Shown here one piece after another: positions 48,076-59,593 of a stretch of DNA of 64,000 nt (positions are counted from its first letter, which is position 1; each line of letters starts with the position of its first letter). The stretch comes from Epiperipatus broadwayi (taxonomy: Eukaryota > Onychophora > Udeonychophora > Euonychophora > Peripatidae). The position numbers and the translations under genes are program-made. The notes under the pieces were generated by a model. That model had not been told where the DNA came from. It saw only the letters and a program-made list of their open reading frames with translations, and did not search any database. The stretch is taken from assembly GCA_028023455.1 (NCBI GenBank), contig JAQFVV010012423.1:2123273-2187272 (forward strand), in the 5' to 3' direction.

Positions 48076-51000
48076 GAGCAAATTACCACAAACAAAACTA
48101 ATGATATAACATAAAATTGCTATGATCTAATCTGGTCGCAGCCAGGGTGTACCGTGAAAACCTATCATAGTAGTATGTGAAAATACATTAGACAAATTAT
48201 AAGTATGCAATTTTATTATCCTTCAAACCTTAATTTGCGATTTTTCATTGCATGAGACCTTATGGCCGACCATGGACAAGATGGTATAATTTGTGGAACT
48301 ACTAAAGATTATGAATTTTAAAATTACATATATGATTTTAGTACAAATACTAGTCTAGGTAAGAGCTTTGCAATAATAAATAAACATGGAATACTTGGGT
48401 TCTTTTCTATAATTTAATAAATATCAATGAGACTCTTGTTATATTGATGAATGACAATTAAAATATTAAGTAAATACATTTAATCATGTCATTATCTGGT
48501 AAATCTGTTTATAAGTTTATAAAATCAATCAATTTTGCATCATGTACTCGAATCAACTATGCAAAGCTTAAATGATGGAAAAGGTAAATGGGATTTTATT
48601 GTACCTTACACATCATAAACTACCAAGGACAAAAAGCATTCAAATGTTTTTCTCAAAATATTACTAAACTCTTATATCATGCTGACAATAGTATGTACTT
48701 CAATGTATGCTCTATTCAAGATATATGGTTTCTGATTTTATGAATGACAAATAGCAACGGCACATTAAGTTTAATTATAAATCAATATTTATTTACAATT
48801 TTTATGACTAATAAGTAATTGATGTTTAATGTAATAACCAAATACATAATAAACAAATAAAATAAATAAATAAATTATAATTCCATTGGCTTCCTTCAAT
48901 AACATATCATAGGCACAGTTTTATAAAGCCTAATCATACATTATATTACAATTTGATATAATTGATGTCTTGAGGAAATTATACAAAAATTCAACATCAA
49001 CTCATGAAATATCCAATGTGTCAGCTCCAGAACCAATAAACCTATACTGTAGACCTATAATAATGTAATAAATAATATTATATTTGCATGATTTAGCTAT
49101 AATGCTAATGCTAAATAAAATGAAAATTTAAACTTACATTCATATAAAATATTAATTAACAAACAGTTAATTATTATTAGGTAACTTAGATAGAATGTCC
49201 TGCTACACTTTATGACTTAACTTATAAATTATGCTTATAAATGGAAGAAGATGATTTTAGCAGAATAACCAAAATACTTTGCCCAAACTTATATTTATGA
49301 AGTAAAATCATATTCCTGTGAATGCATTCATCTACACATAGGAATTATATAACACTGAGTGCTTTGTGGATTTATACACCATCATAAAGCAATAAATATA
49401 ATTACACAATTCCGCGGGTTAACCACCAGCGCAGGAATGAGTGTAAAAATACAGAAAGTGGCAATTAATTAATCTGCAGATTAACCAGCAGCACAGATTA
49501 ATGCCTTTTAACATTATAAAGCAATATTACTATTTACTTCACATTAAAGTGCAAAAATCCTCCTCCTCAGTTATTCTGACCGTTCAGAAAACACTAACAT
49601 TTTAGCAGATGTGGGTTCTTGCATAATAAAAAGTGTTTCACTAATCAGGACAACTAATATATTAAATTATCTTGCTTAAAATAAAACATAGCAACAATGT
49701 AAAATAAGTAACATTAGTATAGGAATAGAACTCTGGAAAGACTCACAAGACACTTCATGAGAGGTTGACACATATCATAAATTCATTAGTAATTTTCAAG
49801 CTTTTTCGCAAGCGCTATTCCCTTGAATAAGTATTTTATTCAATCCCATTAATTTAATTTAAACTTAATAAAATATAACTCATGAACTTCACATACAAGT
49901 TCATATAACAATAAAATAAAATTAATTCATTATTACTTAAATACATGAATTCTAGCTGGTGTATGTGTGACATAAATTAAATTGTACAGCATTTTATAAT
50001 AATACATATGATCCGTAAAATCCATGTAAAAATAAGTTGAACAATAAATACACAAAGTAATAATTATAATTATAGTTGAATTCCATAAATGTAATTCTAT
50101 CTATTTGTCTTAGATATTATAAGCACTTTTAAATTAATGATTTTACATGGCTCCATAAATATAAAACAATTCCAAAAACATGACACGCAGAGTTTAAATG
50201 AAAATGTTCTTCATAAGTTATTAAATTCTACATTTCTATACAAAACTGTTCCAAGTTTATAACATCCAGACTAATATTTATTTATCCATGTTTAAATTTA
50301 AGGATACTAATTAGAGCAAATAATTTACTAATTCCAAATTAACGATATATTAGAAAGTAGTTTTAGTTAATTATTTGAAGACTGTTTTCATTATTCAAAT
50401 AGTAAAGAAATTAAATAGCAAATACATTACTGGCAGTATGTAGTTAAATAAATTAATCAATGCTATATTATTTTAAATTATAAACAGAAATATTAAACCA
50501 TGTTAATAACTTTAACATTTAACTTTGATTTTAAACCTCTTCTTTTTTAAAAAGAGTTTTCATATCTAAAAAACTTCTGTAATTAAAACATCTATTTAGT
50601 GTTTCCAAATTGTAGAATAATAAAATATTCCAAACATACCAAGATTCTGCAATTAGTTCTTTTAAATTTGAAAGCTCCAACATATTTTTAAATGTAAATA
50701 TTGGAAAATTATTAGCGATTTGATCCACTTGACTAGCTGACCCGAACAGATTTTTAAATTTAGCACTTCATTCTATTATTAAATACTACCATTTTATGTT
50801 TACATTTGTAGAAAACTTTTTTGTAAATCCGTTTACTTATTAACTATTTTTAAAAAATAAGCTTATCATATTTTACACCATTTTCTGTAACCAAACCTTA
50901 TTGCAGACGATCTCTTTAATCGCGCTCTTTTTTTTACATTAAAACGCATATGTAATTACTATATTTTAATCTAATAATTAAAAATTAGTTAAACAAATGG

Positions 51001-51348
51001 TTTTTTAATTCAATGAAAATAATTTCTAAGACTATTTTAAACAAATAAAAATTATTATTATTTTCAATCACATTTTACTAAATTTAATGTGTTGTCAATT
51101 TTTAAAAAGTTAAACATATTTTGATACAAATCAGTGGATGGAAATAAGCAATTTAAATACATTAAAATAATACAGACAATAAGTAAGGCAAAATATTACT
51201 TATTTTCTCTAATAAATTATTTTGAATGCAAGAAAATAATCTGTTCAAAAATGCAAACCAAGGCAATCAAATCACCAAAAAGAAGACAGAGAAATTTTTA
51301 TACCAGTTATATCGATCTTTATATTTTATACTAAAATATAAGGTTACA

Positions 51349-51384
<36 letters not shown>

Positions 51385-52320
51385 ATAATGTTTAAAGCAA
51401 CAGTAAGACAGATTTTTAAAACATTTCAGAATAAACTAAATATATATTCACCAAGTGCGACTGGCTATTAAAAACATTAATTAAAATCTAGATCTAAAAT
51501 GGATACTCACACATTCATACTTATAACCTTTAAAAACAAATTTCTGCAAGTACATAAGTGGGAAGACCAACAATGTTAGACACTTATCTTATTGATTGAG
51601 TCATTGTAATAATCATTTATTAATCTATTATTTTTACAATTAACTTATATAGTTGGCCAAAGTTATTCTCTCATATAGTTTTTGTCTAACAATTAAAAAA
51701 TATATGCTCTACCTATATAAGACAACCAGAAAACCTAACTTGTAAAGTATCTTTCATTGTGCAACATTTATTGGCATATCTGAATACAAATTATTGATCA
51801 AGAATCATATCTTTACCTCTCATTACTCTAAAGATAGGTTTATTTTTTGTCTGAAGGTTTGTGATGATGGTATATAAGTAGATGTGACATGTTGGACTAT
51901 TTCCATTAACTATGAGTAAATATTGAATGTAAAAAAAATTTTAAACTTTATTTAAACTTTCCAAAATAACAACTTGTTAGTAATAACACATATGATTATA
52001 GTGAAAACAGTAGAAAACAGTAGAAAAGATATGTCTTCCAAGACCCATACATATAAAATAGCTATCTGAAATTACTGCACTTAAAACATGTGCACTGGAA
52101 CAGAGATGGTCCATATTTGCCTTCTAGTAAATTTCAGACAAAAGAGCTATTAACAAGTGATTCATCTTGAGTTTAGAAATAATAAAATTTTGCATAATAT
52201 TTCTGTAAGCACTACATGATGCTAAATTTGTAATATCATATTGATATCAGAAATCCACTTTCATTTATTAGTGGTAGAAATTTTAATTAAAAATAAATGT
52301 TTATGAATTATTAACCAACC
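48076..52320. other. A+T-rich non-coding DNA with small repeats
   Basis: Near 48120-48290 lie GC-richer patches (GGTCGCAGCCAGGGTGTACC; GGCCGACCATGGACAAGATGG) with no recognised identity. Two related phrases, CCGCGGGTTAACCACCAGCG (49412) and CTGCAGATTAACCAGCAGCA (49475), form a diverged local duplication with AATAAAGCAAT-type flanks. No gene is supported. Confidence 0.45.
51349..51384. repeat. (TA)n(GT)n compound microsatellite
   Basis: TA run passing directly into GT run. Confidence 0.95.
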
Positions 52321-52363
52321 CATTGATTCAAGCAATGAATACCCATTGATTCAAGCAATGAAT
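52321..52363. repeat. 23-bp tandem duplication
   Basis: CATTGATTCAAGCAATGAAT occurs twice, 23 bp apart. Confidence 0.95.
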
Positions 52364-54524
52364 CCACATGTAAGAAATCTAGAAATTAAATGTGCATTTA
52401 TCACCCTCTATCTTTAAAATTCATATATATATATTTGCTAATATTTTAATTTCAAAAAATTTCAAAATTGTCAGGTTAATTGAATAAACAAGAATTTTAA
52501 AGTTTTTGAAACCACACATTGATGCAAAGTCATTGTATATTTAGTGATTTCGAACTTTGTGAGATTACTTTGAAAAAATATTACAATGGTCTAAAAACTT
52601 GATTTTTTGGAAAGTTTATGATTATTTTTGTATCATAATTGTATAATAATTATTAGAAATCAAAAACAAATATTATTACATATTTATTTTTTGCAAAAAT
52701 TGTTTTATTTTAAAATAAATGTCATCATTACAACAGTCTATTATAACACTTAGTGATATCATAAAAATTACCAAAATTTTTTAAACTTTTACAGTATAAA
52801 TTGATAGATTTACTGGATATTAAAAATAATTTGTTTAGATTTTTAAAATAAACATCAAACAAAAAAGATTTTGTTCATTTTGCAAATTGAATCTGCTCTA
52901 CCTGAAATGTGATGATGTGACAGCAGTTTATTTTGACTAAAATCTAATTTTTAAAATTATTCCAAAAATCAAATGTGATTTTTTAAAATTTATTTAATTT
53001 CTAAACTAAAATATCTATTATATTTTGATAAATAATAATGGTTTAATATTAAGGTGAAACTTGAAAGTTTAAATCTAGTAAAAACAAAGAAATCTGTCAG
53101 AGTACAGGAGGGTTAATTTTAACTATAATGTCTAGATTTGGGAGCTATTAATTATATAAAAAAGAAATTCTAAAAATAAACTATCTTCAGCTAATGGAAA
53201 TTAAAAGATTTATCTAGGTATATTAAATACAGTTACAAGAAAGTAATACATTTGACTACATTATCCATTGTTTATAGCATGAAAAGAGAATAAGTTTATA
53301 AAAAATCTATTTATCATTTTTTTATTATTATTTTAAATATTTTTAAATTTTTATTTCTAAATTAATAGATGACACCTATACTTCAACTTTATTGAATTTT
53401 TGAAACTTTTTAGAGCAAATTAGTCAAGTAAAACTTTTCTGATGTCAGAGCAAAAGTCAAACCATTCTTGTAATGCTTTATTGATTTTTAAAAATAAGTA
53501 TAAGTTTAATTATAATTTTTTAAATTGAGTTTTTATTATTTGAAATTATGTTTCAGCAAGAAATTTATGAAAATATTAAATTTTAAAAAAATCATTACTT
53601 ATTTTTTCAAAAACATTTTATAGCCTCCAGACAAATATTTTTTTTTTGGCAATATGCTTTTATTATTTATTTTTAAGACTAATTTCATTTATTGAGTTCA
53701 TGACTAAAATGAAAAATGTAAAAAATAAGTCTTCATTCATTTCAATACTCCAACCAAGAAAATTCTGAAAAAAAAAGGTGAAATATATCATATAATTTAT
53801 TGGTTGCCTAGAAACATCACTGCCAATACATTTTTCTAATTATTACATAAATTTAAGCATTTATTTTTATTTAAAAACATTAAATTAATATATGTCTGAA
53901 AATCATAAGGAGATAATTTATAATTACTGTGATTTCAGACAGAGATGATGTAAAGAATTAGCAAATGTTTTAGTTTTAATTATTATAAATTTATCTACTT
54001 ACTTATACGGTTTATATATATAACTTCCACCTTTATTGTTAAAAGGAGGTTGCCTTGACAACAATTTAAAATTGTTGATTGTTATTGATATTGGGATTGT
54101 CTAATTGTTGAGTAGCTTTTAATTATATATATATATATATATAAGTATTCTTTGATCATAAAAATTCTTATAAATATAAATTTTCTTTTAATGTAATTGA
54201 TATAAAAATATTAATAGAAGAAAAAAAATCGTAAAAAGAGAAAAATGAAGGAAGCAATACTGATGAATAAATTTGAAGATAATATAATAAATAGACAAAC
54301 AGCAAATACTGACACACACAGCTCATGGAAAATTACATGATATTAAACTTCTTTATTACTTTACAGTTGATAAGGATTACAACATAATTAAAAGTGCTAT
54401 TGATTAATTACAGTATATATTTTATTATTTCTAGTATTAAAATTATTTAGAACTTATATATAGTATATTTATAATGGGTATTTATAGTTTTTTTACACAC
54501 ACACACATAATATCAACTCTCCTC
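52364..54524. other. A+T-rich non-coding DNA
   Basis: No gene or element recognised. A (TA)n run lies at about 54124-54144 and a short AC run at 54496-54507. Confidence 0.5.
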
Positions 54525-54664
54525 AGACATTAAATTTTTTTTAGCTATGCCCTCTGTGAATAAACATTTAGAGCCCACAAGCTACCTTTTTGAATTATTT
54601 GTTTTGAGATGTTGGCTCTAAATGTTTATTCACAGAAGACGTAGCTAAAAATTTCTTAATGTTT
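54525..54664. repeat. 140-bp foldback element
   Basis: Left arm CAGACATTAAATTTTTTTTA, GCTATGCCCTCTGTGAATAA, ACATTTAGAGCC; right arm GGCTCTAAATGTTTATTCAC, AGAAGACGTAGCTAAAAATT, TCTTAATGTTTG. About 50-bp arms pair around a ~35-nt loop. The right arm matches the solo copy at 4487-4550. Confidence 0.8.
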
Positions 54665-56233
54665 GAGATGATTTGATATTTGATATATGTACAGAAAATA
54701 TTTTGTTGTATATATTATAGCTATAGCAATGGTTATACTACAACACTGAAAAAAATGTATTTAATAAAAACTCAGTAATTGACTAATAAATATACAAGCT
54801 GCTATTTATATAAGTGCATGTGTCCCTTGAGAAATAAAAATGTAAACTGCTTAAATGTTAAAATAAAAATTAATTTATGCACATTATTAATATATTAAAT
54901 ATTTATTTTGTGATATTTAAGAGAACAATAAATTACAATGCAAAGGAGAAAAATGTTCGATACACAAAACAATTGTGTAGTTTTTATTTTTAAAAATCTC
55001 TAAATTTGAACCTGTTCTAATTTGCCTTTCCTGAACTGAGTTTTAATTACAATTTCTCACATTTTATAGAAAAACTGGATGGCAAAAATAAACTTAAAAT
55101 TTTGGAATTAATAACATTTTAGAAGTTATAATTAAAAAAGTAAAAGTTGGCAGCAAATTTTTCTTCTTCCTATGTTAACAAACGGTAAAGAGAGAGAGAG
55201 AAAGAGATAAGCTAATTTGTTCTCTTCTTTTATTTTTTTTTAAAAAAAAAACATGATATAATGTACTAAAATTTGTATCCACAACATGTTTTAAAGAAAA
55301 TAAAAGGGGGTATTTTAAAAAAAGTATATTGTTATAAAGATGCAATTGTTATATATCTCCTAGCTGATGATGAATATGTTTTTTGAACAACATCAATATA
55401 GTATAAATTGAGTGGAAACAAACAATTAGGCATTATTATTGGTATTATTCTAATTCTAAAAGGCAGCAGTCCATTCTATATTACTTCACATTAGAGTGCA
55501 GTCTACTACTGAAGCCATGTTGTCATGCTCCATGTAGAAAAGAGTAACAACTGCTGATTAAAACACTTTTTCCACCATAAGCCCTATTTTACTGACTATT
55601 TTTAAAATATTTTTCAATATTTTACTTACATTCATCAGTAGGAGGAATTTATTTGGAAGAAATCCATTTACCATATGTGACTAGATAGCAAAAGCCACTC
55701 CAGTCAAAAAGCTTGAGAAATGCAGTTGGATTGAAAAATTAGTGCTGAAGTTTGCCTCTATAATGCCATAAAGAAAGAATAAACATTACCTTTTAAATTA
55801 CTCAAGACCTACAGATAGTGTACCTAAAAGAACATTACCAGTGCTGTTGTATTTATTTTCTCTAAGGAGATCATCATCAGAAAAGCTAAGGAAGACAATT
55901 TAAAATATTAAAATAATGGTACCTGAAAAGACTATGATTAGTGAGTGTTTCCCTATTTAATGTAGAAAGTTATCATTATAAATACCATAAAGCTTTAAAC
56001 TTGAATCATAATTTAAATATAAATATCTTTTGTCACTATAATATTTTTTTGTATGTATGGAATAGTTATGATTATATATGCAACAGTTTTATTTATTCAT
56101 TATTAATAAATTGTTAACTTTTTATTTATTTCACTGTTGTAGTATAACCATTGTTATAGCTACAAATCATCTCCTATTATATATATATCTATATCTCAGA
56201 GTTAGTGTTTAGATTTAGTTTCTTATTCATATC
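54665..56233. other. A+T-rich DNA with diverged inverted copies
   Basis: TATAGCTATAGCAATGGTTA then TACTACAACA (54715-54744) recurs inverted at about 56139-56172 together with the AAATCATCTC phrase. A CTGATGATGATCTCCTTAGA segment on the minus strand at 55859-55878 has a CUGAUGA box and a UCUC/GAGA stem but no proper GAAA-to-stem III continuation. No gene is seen. Confidence 0.4.
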
Positions 56234-56276
56234 CTTCACTGATGATAGCAAATCAGCTTGAAATCATGATCTGAAG
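56234..56276 (+). ncRNA. type I hammerhead-like motif with intact core (family 3)
   Basis: CUUCA (56234-56238), CUGAUGA (56239-56245), stem II AGC/GCU with a 6-nt loop and U·U at its base, GAAA (56260-56263), stem III closed by A15.1-U16.1 and U-A around CAUG, H17 = C at 56271, then UGAAG (56272-56276), which pairs with CUUCA over 5 bp. All invariant core positions of the hammerhead consensus are present. Stem III (AUCAUGAU) is self-complementary, so a dimer could form a continuous 8-bp helix. The surrounding repeat unit was not delimited. Confidence 0.65.
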
Positions 56277-57689
56277 ATGGAACTAACGATAGAGATAGTG
56301 AATGCTTACTCTGACGTTTATGTAAACAAACATACGCTTTGACGGTGTTTTTGGTAAAACGCCATCTATTGATCATAAATACAAGCGTTAGCAAGTTTAA
56401 CTTGTTTTTTTGTTTTTCATATATATATGTGTGTGTGAGTGTAGAGAATAAGAGATAGCCTATTTTAATTTATATTTAAAAAAATAAAAATAGTTGGAGT
56501 CAGATTTTATAAATTAAATTTAGACTTTATCATTATAGCGACACACATGTGTAGGACAAAATATGAGTGTTCAAGAAAGTTTGTTTATATATTTTTATTT
56601 TTATTCATTTAAAAAAAAAACTAAATTCAGCATACTTCAGCTAAATAAACCTGTAAAAATTAAACAAGTTTGATACAAACTCTACTCTGAACTTGAAAAC
56701 TGATTTTGATGAAATATTTAAAAAAGTATTTACAGTGAGTTTTTCTACATCTGACAAAAAGTAAAACATAAATGTACAAATTCAATATCAGATTATATAT
56801 TTCCGGACTTAAGATAACACTTTACTTACTACAGGCCAGTATTATTTATTATATCAGTTAATTTGTAATTTAGTTAATACCTTTTACATATTTGTTTTAT
56901 TATTTCTTTTCCAATGTTAATTTTTTGCATTTTATTTAGATTTTTACTACTTATTTTGCTTTTAGTATAAAATGTAACATATATTATGAGGTATGCTTCT
57001 GAAAATTTGCTATTAAACAGTAATGAGAAAAAAGTTATAGGGAGTCGAGTTATTTTCAAAATAGAGATACAGTCAATTTTATTTCATTAATATTTCTCAT
57101 GTGTTTAAATAGCAAAGACAGTTAAATAATCAAAATTTAGTTTAAATAAATGTTAAGTCAATTTTTTCCAGAAAAATTATTTTGTTTTAAAAGAATAAAA
57201 AAGATTTATGTAATTGTTAACCTTTTCTAAGTCATAATAAACGCAGTTTTTATTTTCTTCTGAAAAAAATCTATTGAACACTATTGATTTTTTAATGTTC
57301 AATGAATATCTTATTTGAAAGACAATTGTTTCGAATCCATTTAAAACGATTATAATTATTTAATTCCATTGTAATATCGTTAATTTGTGTTTCTCAATTT
57401 ACCATTCCCACCACGTTTACAGCTGTTTTTTCCTGGCATGCGTAGTCAGAGCAATTTCTTTTATTTTGCCTTAATTTTTAAAAACGTCATTTTCAATTAA
57501 TTATAATTAAAATTATACCTGATGTTTCTTTATTAAAAATGCCAGATTTTACAAAATAAAAAATGTAAATAAATTAAAGAGAAATCAAATTAGAATTTTC
57601 TGTCAACAAAACTTTTTACCCATTAAAGTTTGAAGATTTGCTATCTTAATATGTAAAATAAAACTAAGCACTGATTATATATATTGTGG
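56277..57689. other. A+T-rich non-coding DNA
   Basis: No supported gene. A GC-richer patch near 57395-57445 was inspected for an exon and not accepted. A short TA/GT microsatellite lies at 56420-56440. Confidence 0.45.
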
Positions 57690-57760
57690 AAGCTGATAAT
57701 CTGGACCAACTGATGAGGGTTGATTCAGTATGAAATACGTATATTGGAGATCATTCATCG
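57690..57760 (+). ncRNA. type I hammerhead-like motif, family 2 copy B
   Basis: CUGAUGA at 57710-57716, stem II GGGTT/AGTAT (weak, two G-U pairs, one U-G pair and a G·A), GAAA at 57732-57735, stem III AUAC/GUAU (57735-57742), H17 = A at 57743. Stem I CCAA/UUGG extends past a GGA bulge through AUCU/AGAU. Core boxes are intact. Stem II is perfect in copy A, so each copy preserves what the other has lost. Confidence 0.6.
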
Positions 57761-57853
57761 TTTTTATATATCTGTGATCATGTGTATCAGTTGTATGAGA
57801 TAGATTGGATAACTGAAGGGAGTTTGAAAGTCTGGATTCAAGTCCCCTACAAT
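57690..57853 (+). repeat. hammerhead-bearing repeat family 2, copy B
   Basis: About 164 bp, homologous in opposite orientation to 8120-8285: hammerhead motif, TATTGGAGATCATT, TGATCATGTGTATCAG, GATTGGATAA, then GGGAGTTTGAAAGTCTGG and ATTCAAGTCCCCT. The minus-strand frame over this interval is not coding. Flanks differ from those of copy A, so the copies moved independently. Confidence 0.65.
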
Positions 57854-58799
57854 TCCACATATAGATACCTGCATAAGTAAAAAAAAACATATTTCCGTAT
57901 ATGCCTTGCTTGCATAACGAAGATTGTGGCACATATAAACAAAAGAAAGTCTTTATTTACATTTGTTATTATATAATTTCAATGCAGTATTCAATGAAAT
58001 ACTAAAGTCATCTAACAGATTATAATCAGTTAGAATACATTTTTTTTAAAAAAAAAGTTGTAATAAAATATATCAAAAACAGATTTTTATATTAATTAAT
58101 TAAAGAGGGGAAATATTTATTTTAAAAAAGAGTAAATTATCAAAGGTAATAAACAATTATTATGAGTAGAGATGAGTTACTAAGTGCTACTTCTAGATCT
58201 TGCTTAAAAATTACAAAATAAAAAAGATTTTACATTACTGAATAAATTACACACACACACACACACACTATATATATATATATCCAAAGAATTACTTAAT
58301 TTATGATAAAATGTGTAACACTAATACTTTTTAAAATTTACACTGTATCTCTTATGACAACCACACACATTCGCGTTCATCCACATTTATGCATAAAATG
58401 TATAGCAACAATTATTTGAATATAGTGTAACAGAAAATACTATTAATTATCATCATTCAAGCATATAAATTCAAAACTAACAAAAACACTGGCGATCTAA
58501 TTACGAAAAATATCAGAAAGACTTATGTTTATTATGTAAATTTTAATAATCAATCTTGGACCATAAGTTATGTATAAGTAATTATCAAGTGGAATAATAC
58601 CAGTAATTATTTATATATGCAAGAATAACATGCTTTAATATAAGGCATATTAAGCTAAGCATTAATTTAGAGGATCACATAAAAGCAAACAATACTTCAT
58701 ATTCATTCAAGTAAGATCAAAGAATTTAATTTTATTTTTCTAGGAATAATTGGTTAAAAGAAATATAGCTTTAAAACTGGCAAAACATCACATGATAAA
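57854..58799. other. A+T-rich non-coding DNA
   Basis: No gene found. Contains the (AC)n(TA)n compound microsatellite at 58251-58283. Confidence 0.5.
58251..58283. repeat. (AC)n(TA)n compound microsatellite
   Basis: AC run followed directly by TA run. Confidence 0.95.
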
Positions 58800-59250
58800 C
58801 ATTTCATATGCGTATACATGTTGTTAATCAAATGGTGATCATATGATGTTATGATGGCTTTATACTATTCTGCTATTGTTTTTGAAAAGTCAAAGACACC
58901 AAAATGTATGGTGCTGAATTCACTGAATTCACATCTATAAGATTATACAAATAAATGAGCTTGGGTTTGAAATATTATGGTGTTTTCATCTTGAACTCCT
59001 ATCTTTATAGTTAACCAAATAGATAAAAGGTGGCTGCTGGAGAGCTGCATTGAATCCTAAAGACTAGGTGCAGTGCTCTCAAATATAATATTCCTCACTG
59101 ATGAAAGCCACAAGTTAGAAACCAATCTGAGGATGTTGAATTATTAGGAAATGGATAAGGATTTTATGAACAAACCTTCCTGCATCCATTGATTACAAGG
59201 CTTGCACTTTGTGACACTGCTGTATGGGGAGTTTGGTACTCTTATTAAAT
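58800..59250 (+). repeat. hammerhead-bearing repeat family 1, copy 4 (solo unit)
   Basis: Collinear with the 31070-31955 units over about 430 bp: GTGATCATATGATGTT, AAGACACCAAAATGTA, AATGAGCTTGG, AAAAGGTGGCTGCTGGAG, hammerhead motif, GGATTTTATGAACAA, CATCCATTGATTAC, CTGCTGTATGGGGAGTTT. More diverged than copies 2 and 3, and 27 kb away. Confidence 0.75.
59092..59133 (+). ncRNA. type I hammerhead-like motif, family 1 copy 4
   Basis: UCCUCA-CUGAUGA, stem II AGC/GUU (a G-U wobble keeps pairing), GAAA, CCAAUC, then UGAGGA. Stem I UCCUCA/UGAGGA is a perfect 6-bp Watson-Crick helix, against UGGGGA in copies 1 and 2. H17 is C. Core boxes are intact. Stem III is reduced to its closing A-U pair. Confidence 0.65.
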
Positions 59251-59546
59251 ATGGTTCTATATTACAAATATCAGTTTTTTCAACTTATAGCATGATTATA
59301 TAAGTAAAAACTATTGAATATTTCTGTCTTACTTGACTGAATATAATGATATGTTGGTTAATGCATAATTAACAAAAAAATGTTTTATAATATTTTTGTA
59401 GTGTGTATTAACAATTGCAACGATTGTGTGCATTGGTACTTGGTTCAAATGTGAATGAAATACAAGATTTATTCTCAAATTTGAATGCTTCAACATTATT
59501 TATTATATTTCTACATGAAATTGTAAAGCAGAGCTCATAGTATTTC

Positions 59547-59593
<47 letters not shown>

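Noticed and set aside
55859-55878. CTGATGATGATCTCCTTAGAG hammerhead-like segment on the minus strand
   Set aside because: CUGAUGA and a short stem II are present, but stem I arms do not pair around any NUH site.
57395-57480. Possible minus-strand exon with GTAAAC donor
   Set aside because: About 16 plausible codons only, and no acceptable acceptor.
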